From Reticulitermes speratus (taxonomy: Eukaryota; Arthropoda; Insecta; Blattodea; Rhinotermitidae): 64,000 nt of DNA. This document shows, one piece after another, positions 1 to 11,549 of this stretch. How positions within the stretch are numbered: the stretch's first letter is position 1; every line of letters begins with the position of its first letter. Both the position numbers and the translations under genes were made by a program. The DNA lies in assembly GCA_021186555.1 (NCBI GenBank), contig JAJKFL010000003.1:53419130-53483129 (forward strand), read 5' to 3'. A model generated the notes under the pieces. That model was not told the origin of the DNA. It saw only the letters and a list, made by a program, of their open reading frames with translations, and made no database searches.

Positions 1-335
1 CAATCAGTATTGATTTGCAGAAGGTAATTTATATCTGAGCGTCACGTTTATGGCGACATTATGCCAGTGATTGATAGGCGTCTGCACACACAACCAGCTC
101 TGTTATCCACTACCAATACACTTGTCATCACCTGGTTTTCTTGCGACGTCTGTCGGACTCGGAGGGTCATCTCCAGGGCTTACGCTTTGAAACTATTCTT
201 TCCGTGACGAAACGTAACCTGTATGTGAAATTTGTTTTGAAAAGCTTTTTTGTAACATTAAAACTTGTGTCGTATTTAATTTAGGAATTCCTATTTAACT
301 GTAAAATCAAGACGAATCTTTATATGAATTATATT
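1..335. other. unassigned sequence
   Basis: No gene, repeat head or structured element recognised. Base composition is mixed and no long frame is open. Confidence 0.5.
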
Positions 336-520
336 GTGCCATGGATCAGGCGGTTAGTCGCCGGCCTCTCACGGCGGAGACCCGGATTCGATCCCAGCCC
401 AGTCCGTGTGAAATTTGTGGTGGGTAAAGTAGCTCTGGGAAAGGTTTGTTTTCCAAGTACTTCAGTTTTCCCTTCTCAGTATTATTCCACCAATGTTCTA
501 TACCCATTTTCATCTACATG
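336..520 (+). repeat. degenerate SINE-A copy (tRNA-derived)
   Basis: Starts with the SINE-A head TGCCATGGATCAGGCGGTTA, with a B-box-like GGATTCGATCCC about 50 bp on, followed by the body (GTGTGAAATTTGTGGTGGGTAA, drifted) and the 'TATTCCACCAATG' segment. The usual GCGGGGCCCTTCACC-polyA end is missing and the copy runs into another repeat module. More diverged than the copies at 56.2 and 58.9 kb, so it is old. Confidence 0.75.
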
Positions 521-960
521 TTGCTCTTACCAGAAGGACAAACGGGCGGAGCCTGGGAACCTTCCAAATCGCATTGCTCTTACGGAAATCGGGGAATATT
601 CGATAGAAAAGTACTTTCATTTTTATAAATTGGTTTTAGTGTATGAAACATGAGCCTGTGCTCCATACTCATCTTCATATTAATCCTTCAATTTAGGCCT
701 CGGTGCACTGTACGGACCTTTAATCCCGCACTTGCTGGTGGTCTCGGTGCACCATACAGTTGTGAATGTATGCAAGGGTACTATAAATATAAAACCCTCC
801 GTCTTTTGAAGTATTTTGGCTTTAAACCTCATGACATTGAAGGATTAATACTGCTCTTGCCAGAAGGACAAGCGGACGAAGCCTGGGAACCCATTCGGAT
901 AGCTGGGAGAACCAGAGAGAAAAGTGCTTTAGCTCTAGTTTTAGTCTCACAGGGTCATGG
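521..960 (+). repeat. two copies of a dispersed module (CTCTTACCAGAAGGACAA)
   Basis: A segment reading 'ctcttaccagaaggacaaacgg..gagcctgggaacc' at about 527-570 recurs at about 852-890. Weaker copies lie at about 23770-23815 and 37070-37110. Frames through it read LLLPEGQ..AWEP in both copies here. It is a dispersed repeat of unknown class. Between the copies, two near-repeats of 'ctcggtgcac' follow each other at about 700 and 745. Confidence 0.5.
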
Positions 961-1049
961 GTGCCATAAGGTCACGTAAAACTGCCTGAAGAGGTCGAAG
1001 TATTTTTTTTTACCTTTATAAGCTCTAGTTTGTTTTCACTCCAACTTAG

Positions 1050-1175
1050 GTTTTCTTTTTTTTTTGGGAGGGGGGGGGGGAAGGGCCCCGCAGCAGATGC
1101 TACGGACGCACCGCAGCCTTGAGGCTTTTTGGCAACCCTGTGATGAAGATGATTAGTAGAATGTAGTGGAGCACC
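1050..1175 (-). repeat. SINE-A 3' segment
   Basis: Reverse complement of the SINE-A 3' part: poly-T and a G run, then GAAGGGCCCCGCAGCAGATG, 'acggacgcaccgcagcctt', 'caaccctgtgatgaagatga' and 'tggagcacc'. The tRNA-derived head is absent (5' truncated). It abuts a LINE tail on the right. Confidence 0.8.
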
Positions 1176-1319
1176 ATTCATACTGCATCTGTCTTACGAC
1201 AGGTCCGTAGCCTCTTCCAAAGCGAGTTCTCCACAGGGTGCGATCTAGTGCTTCCTCTTTCAATTTCCAGTATCTTCCCTTTTCCTTAAGGTCATCCAGC
1301 AGCTGCTTACGTCTTCCTA
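1176..1319 (-). repeat. LINE-X 3' end
   Basis: Reverse complement of the terminal part of the LINE at 40282-40735. The shared segment includes GTCTTACGACAGGTCCGTAG, the stretch for the C-terminal residues GRGYGPVVRQ, and AGCAGCTGCTTACGTCTTCC. Only the last ~140 bp of the element is present, typical of 5'-truncated LINE insertion. Confidence 0.75.
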
Positions 1320-2595
1320 TACATTTATGGTTTATTTAACGACGCTGTCCGTAGCTCGGGACACATCACGTCGTCTGAACGTGTGAACGCCAGGTTACAT
1401 CAATAGACAAGTTTCAAAGTGTGTAGAATGCTATCACCCTGAACAGCCCACAACACATTTCCGCGTGTCTGTTGTACCCTTATCTGTGCCTTACTCTTGT
1501 TCTGAATGGACGCTTGAAGGGTCGATAGAGCAACTGAGGTGGCCACGTAACCGCTGGCTGTCGCTGATTTGATCTTATTCTGTACGGAGGTAACAAAGCC
1601 GGTTGTTGTTTTAACCGTTTACAGCCAAGGTGGTAACAGCATGTACCACGTGTTGAGACATTTAAATCTCTTCATTTTGCCCGCACAGTGCGTTTGTATG
1701 TTTTGAATGATTCTCCGAATAAAGAACCATTATTGTCGTGAACAACTTTAAACTGATTCGGCTTTCGAATGTACACGAATGTGTTTTCTGTGCGGTACGA
1801 ACTGACGATTTATGTGTAATGTAAACTGTAGTTCTCTTGTCAGGGATGACTACCAAGGACCATCAATAAAATAGTAGTCTTAACAAACAAACAAACAAAT
1901 TCCATGGAACTGAGTCCCTGTTGAGAATCTAGTTGTGATTTCTTTTTGGAATGCTTGACCCTTGAAGATAGGACCCATATGCTGTCCCGAAACGTCGGTA
2001 ACTGACTACCAATTTACGCTGCGTATTATCTCATAAGGCCGAAGATGTCAAGCTACTGGTTGCTTAGCTGCTTTACAAATTCCATGCATTTTATATTATT
2101 AGTTATTGTTGATAAAATTCTGTCACGAGAAGCAAAACAGTCTTGACACCAAGAAGTGTTAACCGACTGCTGCCAATTGCAATCTGACTTTGACGCTGAC
2201 TTACAAGTTTTGTTAGTCTTCAAAGGGTTAAGGATTTAATTGTAGCGTCGGAGACGTCGCACCGCCATGAATGTTTAGAGATGACGTTGTGCGGTCCTCA
2301 TTGACTAGGAACCTGTTTGGGCCCCATAGTCGGTCTAGACTGTTTGGAGAAGAGAAAGGTCTGATTCCATTCGAGAATCGAACTACGATTTGGTGGTCGT
2401 CAATCTCTCAGCCTAGTCACTATAGCGACTGAGTTTTCCCGACTCGTTCCTAACTTTTACTAATTCCGGGAATATTATGCTTATTGATTGATTTTTGCTA
2501 AGCTTCTTTTGTCTGGACGCTGTGCTACTCTGTTTTTGGTGGGGGGGGGGCGCCTTTAAATATGAACAGCATTCTTTCCAGACCCACGTCGTCGG
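1320..2595. other. non-genic stretch with faint repeat traces
   Basis: No gene recognised. A weak relic of the 114-bp satellite monomer is visible at about 1768-1815 (TGTGCGGTACGAACTG). A (CAAA)n tract lies at about 1880-1900, half of a palindromic P-family element at about 1960-2060, and a G10 run at about 2540. Confidence 0.45.
1958..2062 (+). repeat. half of a P-family foldback element
   Basis: Contains CTTGAAGATAGGAC, then GTCCCGAAACGTCGGTAA, then 'ctaccaatttacgctgcgta', in the order seen in one arm of the palindromic elements at 21.2, 39.4 and 47.1 kb. Only one arm is present here. Confidence 0.6.
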
Positions 2596-3315
2596 AGCTT
2601 AGTAAAGTCACTAAAATACTCTGTTAGCTTAGTAAGGTCACTAAAATACTCTGTTAGCTTAGTAAAGTCACTAAAATACTCTGTTAGCTTAGTAAGGTCA
2701 CTAAAATACTCTGTTAGCTTAGGAAAGTCACTAAAATACTCTGTTAGCTTAGTAAGGTCACTAAAATACTCTGTTAGCTTAGTAAAGTCACGAAAATACT
2801 CTGTTAGCTTAGTAAGGTCACTAAAATACTCTGTTAGCTTAGTAAGGTCACTAAAATACTATGTTAGCTTAGTAAAGTCACTAAAATACTCTGTTAGCTT
2901 AGTCAAGTCACTAATGTACTCTGTTAGCTTAGTCAAGTCACTAAACTACTCTGTTAGCTTAGTCAAGTCACTAAAGTACTCTGTTAGCTTAGTCAAGTCA
3001 CTAAAGTACTCTGTTAGCTTAGTCAAGTCACTAAAGTACTCTGTTAGCTTAGTCAAGTCACTAAAGTACTCTGTTAGCTTAGTCAAGTCACTAAAGTACT
3101 CTGTTAGCTTAGTAAAGTCACTAAAGTACTCTGTTAGCTTAGTCAAGTCACTAAAGTACTCTGTTAGCTTAGTCAAGTCACTAAAGTACTCTGTTAGCTT
3201 AGTCAAGTCACTAAAGTACTCTGTTAGCTTAGTCAAGTCACTAAAGTACTCTGTTAGCTTAGTCAAGTCACTAAAGTACTCTGTTAGCTTAGTCAAGTCA
3301 CTAAAGTACTCTGTT
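2596..3315. repeat. 30-bp tandem array, 24 units
   Basis: The unit is AGCTTAGTMAAGTCACTAAA + RTACTCTGTT. The span is exactly 24 x 30 bp. The first eight units alternate between 'agtaaagtca' and 'agtaaggtca', forming a 60-bp dimer; from about 2901 the units switch to 'agtcaagtca..aaagtact' and become nearly identical. Open frames across it on both strands reflect the period being a multiple of three, not coding. Confidence 0.97.
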
Positions 3316-4353
3316 TCCGACTGTCGTGTCGATTGAATAATTTCAATGTGAAATGCTTGAAACATAAGACGTGAGTTTAGCCAAGAACTACTGTTCCAAT
3401 ATTCTCTTACATGAGATTTTTTTTTTTTTGAGAAAATCGATAAAGTTTCACGTGGGGTTTCTTTGTAAAGTATTTGATGTGCTGGACCGATTAGCATAAC
3501 ATTTAAGTGTATGAATCGTTTGAAGCTTGAAATCTATGTAAATGTTATTTAAAAATTCATTTTCTTCCTCTCTGAGAACATTCGTCCCCATTTCAAAGAC
3601 CAAAACTGCTTAATTCTGTTTTTTTTTTTAAGTTTTAATTACGGTTCTGAGGCTCCTAGGAAACACACAAATTCTCTCTGTAGGGAAAACAGATCTTATT
3701 AATATTTAAGTAGGTTGTAAATATAGTACACCCTGTACTTTGATGGGTTGTAACAAGTTCAATAAATTCGAAGGGAGGGGGAATCTTCATTATACATTTA
3801 TTTTACGCCCTTCATTCAAAGAACGTATAAGGTACAGTTAAGGAACAGACTTCGGTTAAAAAGAGCACCGCGCTGTATAACTTCTCTCCACAAATAATAT
3901 GTTAAAAAAGGTGATTAAACTTTTCTTCTTTTCCTTAAAAGTACTGAAATCCTCGAACTTCAGGGAACCGAGTGGAATGTTCCCATTAAAACTTCTGATA
4001 GTGGTTTAGCCAGTGTTCACATATGCATCGTCTTTTAGGTAACTTTTCCGGCGTGCTTGAAAGCCTTCGTCCCTTGAAATTACACGGACACCAAAACTCA
4101 ATTAGCAGAGTAAAGGAACTGTTTGTTGGATCCGATGCGTTTTGAGGTCACTTTCAGGTGATGAATATTTCATTTTACATGTTATTCTGCACACCCGCAC
4201 CGAGTTAAAAAGAGGCCAGTTCCTTATACAGGGTGTTTCAAACTTTTGTTCTTACTTAACATTGAATTGTGGTATAGTTAATGGAATTTATTATTTATGT
4301 ATTGTTTATGATTTACCGACTTAAATGTTTACATTGTAACCATATGCAATGTA
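3316..4353. other. unassigned sequence
   Basis: AT-rich, no gene recognised. Two mariner-like end fragments are suggested by 'tagtacaccctgtac' (about 3724) and 'tatacagggtgtttcaaac' (about 4226), but no partner ends were found. Confidence 0.4.
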
Positions 4354-4656
4354 GTAAAGGTAAAGCAACCCCATTACAGGCCTAGACAGGCCCTGAGGGG
4401 TCCAGGAGGTTGAGGCTCCTAGATTTGTAGACAATCGGCACATGAAGGTGGTAAGGTTGTCAGCCCTACGCACCGGCCGCCTTTACCTCCAGGAAATATT
4501 CCTGGTACTCATTTCTGTTAGAGGCTGAGTCGACCCCAGGGCCATAGTGCGTCAAGGATGTCAAGGAATTAATTCCAATGACACCATCGGGAATCGAACC
4601 CGCGACGTTCCGGTTTGTAGCGTAGTGCCTCAACCAACTACGTCACCGCGCGCCCC
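4354..4656 (-). repeat. SINE-F (tRNA-derived)
   Basis: Full-length in reverse orientation. The tRNA-like head is at the right end: A-box region GTGACGTAGTTGGTTGAGGC and B-box GGGTTCGATTCCCGATGG, read on the minus strand. The body includes 'gaaatattcctggtactcat' and ends at 'aggcctgtaatggggttgct'. It matches the + strand copy at 43617-43919 across its length. Confidence 0.85.
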
Positions 4657-5244
4657 TCAGAGCGTAATGACATGTAAATATCAGCAACTCTAACGAAATC
4701 CAGAGTAAATTAGTAGACATCTATTTACCATATTCTGTGACGTACCGTTATGAAATTTAAGAGTTAAGACCTGTTTTTAAAAGAAAACTTTAAAAATCTT
4801 AAATCCAACGACAACTTTACGGAGTCTTAAAATAACAGGGTTACGGAGATCAGACCTTTCTGCTGAAACACTTCAGTTTGGCTGTAGTAAGCGCATTGCC
4901 ACAGGTGTCGTTGCAACATCCTGGAGTACATTACGTTTTGTTATCCCAGGTCAACTGTCCCAAGTCCTAAAATAGATTGTGCTGGTTCAAGGACACACAC
5001 TCACAGGGGGGCTGTAGTTGTTTGATCCGGATCCAACAGTAATTTTACGTGTTTCAACCATTTTATCTGTATCAGTCTGCAAGTATTTCTGTCTAAGTAA
5101 ATATAGTCACTTGATTTGTTTCCTTTCCATGTATCTGCAGCCATTATGGTGATGTGGTAGTTGACCCATACCAAACACACGGTCTTATATGAAGGGTTTT
5201 TGATTTAGTATTTGAATTTTCTTTGTTTTGTAGGACCATTTGTT
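4657..5244. other. unassigned sequence
   Basis: No gene or recognisable repeat. Mixed composition with short T runs near the right edge, which belong to the adjacent SINE tail. Confidence 0.4.
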
Positions 5245-7620
5245 CTGTTTTTTTTTTCCGGACGCACTGCAACCTTAAGGCTTTTTGTGCAACCCTGTGA
5301 TGAAGATGAATTGAAAGATGATCAGTTTTTTCTGTTCATTTTTCCAAGTAATGGAGCACCGGTGGAATGAAATTGACAGGGGAAAACCGAAGTACTCGGG
5401 TAAAAACCTGTCCCAGTGCCACTTTGTCCAATAAAAATTTCAAATGGATCGACCCGGGATTTTTTTTCCTCTGTACCGTTTTTTCCCTTTGATCCTTTTT
5501 GTACTTTTAAATCCTTCTGTCCTTCATGTTCGATACTACCGTCCTTATACAACAAACACAACACAAACATCCATGCCCCCGGCGGGAATTTCTTTTTTGT
5601 CTGTCCGGAGTTTTTTCCCTTTGATCCATTTTTGTACTGTTTAAATCCTTTCGTCCTTCATGTCACTTTACGTTCCATACTACCGTCCTTAACAACAAAC
5701 ACAACACAAACATCCATGCCCCCGGCGGGAATTTTCTTTTTGTCTGTCCGGAGGTTTTTCCCTTTGATCCACTTTTGTACTGTTTAAATCCTTTCGTCCT
5801 TCATGTCACTTTACGTTCCATGCTACCGTCCTTATACAACAAACACAACACAAACATCCATGCCCCCGGCGGGAATTTCTTTTTTGTCTGTCCGGAGTTT
5901 TTTCCCTTTGATCCATTTTTGTACTGTTTAAATCCTTTCGTCCTTCATGTCACTTTACGTTCCATACTACCGTCCTTAACAACAAACACAACACAAACAT
6001 CCATGCCCCCGGCGGGAATTTTCTTTTTGTCTGTCCGGAGGTTTTTCCCTTTGATCCACTTTTGTACTGTTTAAATCCTTTCGTCCTTCATGTCACTTTA
6101 CGTTCCATGCTACCGTCCTTATACAACAAACACAACACAAACATCCATGCCCCCGGCGGGAATTTCTTTTTTGTCTGTCCGGAGTTTTTTCCCTTTGATC
6201 CATTTTTGTACTGTTTAAATCCTTTAGTCCTTCATGTCACTTTACGTTCCATACTACCGTCCTTAACAACAAACACAACACAAACATCCATGCCCCCGGC
6301 GGGAATTTTCTTTTTGTCTGTCCGGAGGTTTTTCCCTTTGATCCACTTTTGTACTGTTTAAATCCTTTCGTCCTTCATGTCACTTTACGTTCCATGCTAC
6401 CGTCCTTATACAACAAACACAACACAAACATCCATGCCCCCGGCGGGAATTTTCTTTTTGTCTGTCCGGAGGTTTTTCCCTTTGATCCACTTTTGTACTG
6501 TTTAAATCCTTTCGTCCTTCATGTCACTTTACGTTCCATGCTACCGTCCTTATACAACAAACACAACACAAACATCAATGCCCCCGGTGGGATTTTTTTT
6601 TTTTTTTTTTTTGCCTGTCCGGGGTTTTTCCCCTTTGATCCATTTTTGTTCTGTTTAAAGCCTTTTTGTCCTTCATGTCACTTTACGTTCCATACTACCG
6701 TCCTTATACAACAAACACAACACAAACATCAATGCCCCCGGTGGGATTTTTTTTTTTTTTTTTTTTGCCTGTCCGGGGTTTTTCCCCTTTGATCCATTTT
6801 TGTTCTGTTTAAAGCCTTTTTGTCCTTCATGTCACTTTACGTTCCATACTACCGTCCTTATACAACAGACACAACACAAACATCCATGCCCCCGGCGGGA
6901 ATTTTTTTTTTTGTCTGTCCGGAGTTTTTTCCCTTTGATCCATTTTTGTACTGTTTAAATCCTTTCGTCCTTCATGTCACTTTACGTTCCATGCTACCGT
7001 CCTTATACAACAAACACAACACAAACATCCATGCCCCCGGCGGGAATTTCTTTTTTGTCTGTCCGGAGTTTTTTCCCTTTGATCCATTTTTGTACTGTTT
7101 AAATCCTTTCGTCCTTCATGTCACTTTACGTTCCATGCTACCGTCCTTATACAACAAACACAACACAAACATCCATGCCCCCGGCGGGAATTTCTTTTTT
7201 GTCTGTCCGGAGTTTTTTCCCTTTGATCCATTTTTGTACTGTTTAAATCCTTTCGTCCTTCATGTCACTTTACGTTCCATGCTACCGTCCTTATACAACA
7301 AACACAACACAAACATCAATGCCCCCGGTGGGATTTTTTTTTTTTTTTTTTGCCTGTCCGGGGTTTTTCCCCTTTGATCCATTTTTGTTCTGTTTAAAGC
7401 CTTTTTGTCCTTCATGTCACTTTACGTTCTGCACTACCGTCCTTAACAACAAACACAACACAAACATCCATGCCCCCGGTGGGATTCGAACCCACGATGC
7501 CAGTAAGCGAGCGGCCGTAGACCCACGCCTTAGACCGCGCGGCCACTGGGATCGGCCGGGATCGAACCCCGGCCTCCGCGGTGGGAGGCCGGCGACTAAC
7601 CGCCTGAGCCATGGCACGGC
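5245..7620 (-). repeat. composite two-headed SINE with internally amplified tail
   Basis: On the minus strand the order is: SINE-A tRNA head (7620 to about 7560), a second tRNA-like head of SINE-D type (about 7555-7476, B-box GGGTTCGAATCCCACCGG), a distinct E tail that has become a tandem array (about 7475-5460), then the SINE-A body and 3' end (about 5455-5250). The same A-head / D-head / E-tail / A-body order is seen at 33488-33980 and 57219-57726, where the E tail is single copy. The nested junction is therefore ancestral and the array formed locally. Confidence 0.8.
5460..7475. repeat. ~143-bp tandem array (SINE tail), about 14 units
   Basis: Each unit carries 'ccttcatgtcactttacg', 'ctaccgtccttatacaac', 'caaacatccatgcccccggc' and a T-rich stretch followed by CTGTCCGG. 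From about 5775 to 6480 two variants alternate (single 'ccttaac' versus 'ccttatac', and different T-run lengths), giving an exact 287-bp dimer. Units near 6590, 6760 and 7340 carry the alternative 'cccccggtgggattt' with longer T runs. The unit equals the single-copy E tail of the composite SINE. Confidence 0.92.
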
Positions 7621-8114
7621 CTTTGTTGTGATGTTGGTAAGACGATGCTGATCGTTATGTTCGGAAGCACTGATTGTGCAGATGACGCTGTGCAGTACAG
7701 CACAGAGGGCCTTATTGTGCAAAACATCGCAAAAGCTATGTAACATAAGCCAGTCCTTTCGGGAAGCTCCTTTACAAATATCGGAGGGGTTATGTCTTTC
7801 ACTCAAATCTGTCTTTCTCTGTTGTCACGAACGCATAATTCCCATGACAACCGCCCCCCTTGAGCCATGCTTCCCATTTGTGTAGTTGCATACTCTGCTT
7901 CGCTTTTTTCTTACATAATTTATTTTTGTTTTAATTGATTCCTGGAATGACATTTATGCATGTATTATGTATCTGTGTGTACTTTAAGAATAACCTACAG
8001 TACCTTGGGCTTGAATGTCTTGCATACTGTGGAACGACAAGATATCTCCCATGAGGCAACGTGCGAGCAATCGTATATTTAGTACTGATCGATGTTCAAC
8101 TTAATCTTCGTTGG
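7621..8114. other. unassigned sequence
   Basis: No gene or known repeat recognised. Confidence 0.4.
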
Positions 8115-8547
8115 CGACAGCTTAGATGCCGGTAGGACCATCCATATATACCGAGTCGTTTATACTAATTTCTGAGTGTCGTGACCCTACTGGCACGAAG
8201 CCATAGGTTGTCATGGAAGAATTTACCAGCGGTGGTTTCCCGTTGCCTTCCGCCGTGTACGATTCTATTCATCCTGATGTGACAGCTAGAGCCCTCTAGC
8301 AGCCGATCAGGAGACTTGGGTGAGAAATGGCCGCTAAATTTTGCTCACAAAACATCTCTATGCCCGTAACGTTATTTGACATGCCGTAAATCTACGACAT
8401 GGGACAGACGGCTTTACTTCCCCTCCGAAGGAAGTTGTGCTACGGATTTTTATCACCCTTAAAAATACATCTACCTCGGCCGGGATTGAACCCGCAAACT
8501 TGGGTCCAGTGGCGAGCACGCTAACCACTAGTTAACCGAGGCAGATA
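8115..8547 (-). repeat. SINE-C, long form
   Basis: Reverse-oriented. The head at the right end contains, on the minus strand, TAGTGGTTAGCGTGCTCGCC and the B-box-like GGGTTCAATCCCGGCCGAGG. The body includes 'gtagcacaacttccttcgga' and 'gccgtctgtcccatgtcgta'. The long form extends left through 'tctcacccaagtctcctgat' into 'gtcatggaagaatttacc'. Moderately diverged. Confidence 0.8.
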
Positions 8548-8659
8548 GGGCCACCCATATTGGACAGGTTTTGAGAGAAGTACCGAGCAAAGAGACATAA
8601 CTTGACCCCCTGCAGGTTGGGTGTTGGTCGTGGGCCCCACAACCTCACCACATAAAAAT

Positions 8660-8872
8660 TTTTATTTCAGTTTTATACTGTTGTATTAATTTCCACGAAA
8701 GGTAGCCTGGATTGTGTATAATGTAAAAACGTCTTACATATAAAGTTGTGTTTTACAAAAATCGATGCTTTTTCGGGGGGGGGGGGGAGTTCCCCCCGGG
8801 CAAGAAATTTGTATATTAAATATAATCCAGGCTACCTTAGGTGGCATTTAATACAATAGTATAAAACTTTAA
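8660..8872. repeat. imperfect foldback element
   Basis: The left arm 'ttttatactgttgtattaa..aaggtagcctggatt' is mirrored by the right arm 'aatccaggctacctt..ttaatacaatagtataaaa', each about 50-60 bp. The centre holds a G13 run followed by GTTCCCCCCGGG, itself a hairpin. MITE-like; no coding capacity. Confidence 0.75.
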
Positions 8873-8915
8873 TAAAAGGAATTAGAATGAAGACATCTAT
8901 TTTACATTACAAGTA

Positions 8916-9401
8916 CAGTGAAACCTCGAACTTCGAACACAATCCGTTCCAGAAGACGGTTCGACTTTCAAGTTGTTCGACTTTCGAGTTAAATTTCCCC
9001 ATAAGAAATAATGTAAATTTAATTAATCCGTTCCAGACCCCCCAAAATTTACCCAATATAAAACATTTTAAGTGCCTATTTCAAAAGATCATAATAATAA
9101 AACAAGTATATTTAATTTCAATAATTGAAAATTTTTATTTATAATAGTACATACATAAAAATATTGTATAATAATCAATCAATAATAATAGTAGGAGGGA
9201 TATTACTGTTCACTGGAAGGTGAATTACCCTTCTTTCATCTGGACCAAGCAGAGAGAGAAGGCGACCACGTGACGACCACGTGATTCTTTGTTCGACTTT
9301 CGAGTTTTTGTTCGAGTTTCAAAACCGGATTTTCCTCGAATTTTTTGTTCGAGTTTCAAGTTGTTCGAACATCAAACCGTTCGAAGTTCGAGGGTCCACT
9401 G
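8916..9401. mobile_element. pogo/Tigger-like MITE (486 bp)
   Basis: Begins CAGTGAAACCTCGAACTTCG and ends with the inverse, CGAAGTTCGAGGGTCCACTG, flanked on both sides by TA, the expected Tc1/mariner-pogo target duplication. Subterminal GTTCGACTTTCGAGTT motifs are repeated in both arms. No transposase frame, so non-autonomous. Confidence 0.85.
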
Positions 9402-9448
9402 TAATTATAAACGTTTTAAATACCATATTTTTTATATTTTTATATTTT

Positions 9449-9510
9449 CTCGATGATGACCCTGTAGGTTCGAAACATGTAGCGATTATAGAAACAAATA
9501 TTTTTTATAA
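9449..9510 (+). other. hammerhead-like motif followed by AATAAA-like sequence
   Basis: Reads CGATGATGACCCTGTAGGTTCGAAACATGTAGC in pieces: a GATGA core, a GACC/GGTT stem, then GAAAC and ATGT. An AT-rich stretch with 'ataataaag' follows about 25 bp on. Same layout as other copies in the window; the 5' core is imperfect (CTCGATGA). Confidence 0.4.
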
Positions 9511-9539
9511 TAAAGAACATTCATGTCGACTTTATTATA

Positions 9540-9622
9540 TACAGGACATACACAAAAGAATGGTGCGGTTTAAATAGTGAACACTATTAAAACCGCACCA
9601 TTCTTTTGTGTATGCCCTGTAT
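9540..9622. mobile_element. short palindromic MITE
   Basis: Nearly perfect inverted arms of about 38 bp: TACAGGACATACACAAAAGA opens the element and its reverse complement with one difference closes it (TCTTTTGTGTATGCCCTGTA). The spacer is only a few bases. TA lies at both ends, fitting a mariner-type derivative. Confidence 0.85.
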
Positions 9623-10352
9623 GTATTTATATATTTTTCCTTTGAGGCTACACTTGATATACTCATATGATAATATTGGACGTTTTTACACAGCAATAAT
9701 TTTAAATTTATAGCGAATTCGTATTGAATGTTATTTGTGAATTGAATGTAGTTTCGTTCTGTCTCATTAGCTTGCAGCCCTGTGGTACAGGCAGCAGACG
9801 GAGAGCAATGAAATTTTATCAATGAGATTTTCTGTATTTCACCAACCAGAATATTCCATGTCTAGCCAGTTCGTACTCAAAAGCTATTTATGAAGTAATC
9901 GTCTTTTCCTGCCGCGTAACAAACTCCTTCAAACAGCAGCAGAGTTCAGTGAAAGTTTATCGATGAGAGCTCTTTCTTTTAAAAAAATAATCTTCCTGTC
10001 AGTTCGCAGAATTGGGTGCAAATTATTTATTAACCCCGCCTTTCTGATACATTCATAATTATGGGTGTTTTAAAACACATTTAAATCATTATCCCGTGAT
10101 GAGTTTCATATCTACTTTCACAGAGTTTAGAATTCGTCACACTTGAGACCAAACTGTCTATAACAGGGGTGACCACAACACAGCTCGCGCACGTCACTTG
10201 GTCGGCGAGCGCAAAGTTGTTTCTCTAAAATAACATACAGATAGTTTACATGCACGTGAGGCTGTCCGTGAACGACATTTTGAAAGATTTCGTGAAGAAA
10301 GACTCGTGACTAATTGAAACTAACCTACTGTAGTCGGATGGACAGAAATATG
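9623..10352. other. unassigned sequence
   Basis: AT-rich with no recognisable gene or repeat. Confidence 0.4.
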
Positions 10353-10584
10353 TAGCCATCAATTAGTTAGTTAGTTTTCCTCCTGTCGCTCCTTGCGGAG
10401 CATATGGCCTCCTTTCAGAGGTTTCTTGGTCTGGAGGTGTGCATTCTGTAGTGAGTGACCAGTCCACTGACTTCACAATTTCTACTCATCCTGATATGAC
10501 TGTCAGAGCCATCTAGCAGTCAATCAGGAGACTTGGGTGAGAAATGGCCGCTGAATTTTGCTTACGAAACATCTGGCCATCAAT
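10353..10584 (-). repeat. 5'-truncated SINE-C long form
   Basis: Carries the left (3') half of the long SINE-C, from a short (TTAG)n tail through 'ctcctgtcgctccttgcgga' to 'gcttacgaaacatctgg'; the tRNA head is absent. The sequence GCCATCAATTA occurs on both sides (about 10354 and 10575), a probable target-site duplication. Confidence 0.8.
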
Positions 10585-11543
10585 TAAATAAACAAAATTT
10601 TATTTTATAAATACATAGCTCTTTCTTAAGTTGTCACGTAAGGCGCGGTTCTTGAAGTTCGTCTGGCTGGCCACCCCTGTTCTGTAACACAGGCACAAAA
10701 ATACGTATGATTTTATTGCAGGATGACCTGAACATTTAGGCAGGTGGTTTTTCCAAAAGATGGACATCACATATCTACAAAACTGCACAGCGTCATATCT
10801 TGTAATACAATAATTCTCATAGTGAACGCTGTGAGAACCTCACATTTTGTATATCTCCAATAAACTATATATTCAAATACTCGCACTTTATGTAGGCATA
10901 ACACATCCGTATACACAGACCGATCTACAGGATGATCCAGAAAATTAATGATATCGTAGGATGATCAGAACTGGCAAAAATAAAATGGGACACTACCGTG
11001 ACGGTGAAAACAATGCTTCCCATCTTTATTATTTATGTAAAATTATATTTAAAACGAAGAAAAACATTAAAATGATAGTGATATAACGTACGTATTTTAA
11101 ATTTTATTTAAACTTTTAAATTAATAATAAAAATTATACAGGTATGTGCATAAGTAATATATACGTCGGTACCACGTGCTCTGTACAACCAAGAACAGAG
11201 ATGAACAACAGAAACGTGGCCGAAACACGGAGCACGCAGCCACATAACAGTTAACATAATGCAATAACAATTTGTTACGCTCCTATGAAATTATACAGCT
11301 ACGTTCCTCGCAGACATTTCCAGTTTTAACACATTGTCTTCACCTGAGAGAGAGAGAGAATTGGGCCGTGAATTATTTGCTGTTGTACTGAAGTTTGATT
11401 CAAGCTTAATTAAGCATTGTTATCTTGATGAAACACTGAGATATAACAGCTGGGAAGTTGGAGTGATTCTGCCACAAACTTCGTAGGTTTCATATGCTTT
11501 ACTTGAACCTTGGGAAAGAAATGGATTTTGGTTTCCTAATAGG
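10585..11543. other. unassigned sequence
   Basis: AT-rich. A (GA)n stretch lies at about 11347 and 'acaggatgatccagaaaatt' at about 10929 may be a mariner-like end. No gene recognised. Confidence 0.4.
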
Positions 11544-11549
11544 CAAGCT

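Noticed and set aside
2914-3497. Open frames on both strands over the 30-bp array
   Set aside because: Repeat-driven (YSVSLVKSLK and EYFSDLTKLT); no support for a gene.
5416-7651. Several 99-185 codon frames
   Set aside because: All lie in the SINE-tail array; identical peptides recur every 287 bp.
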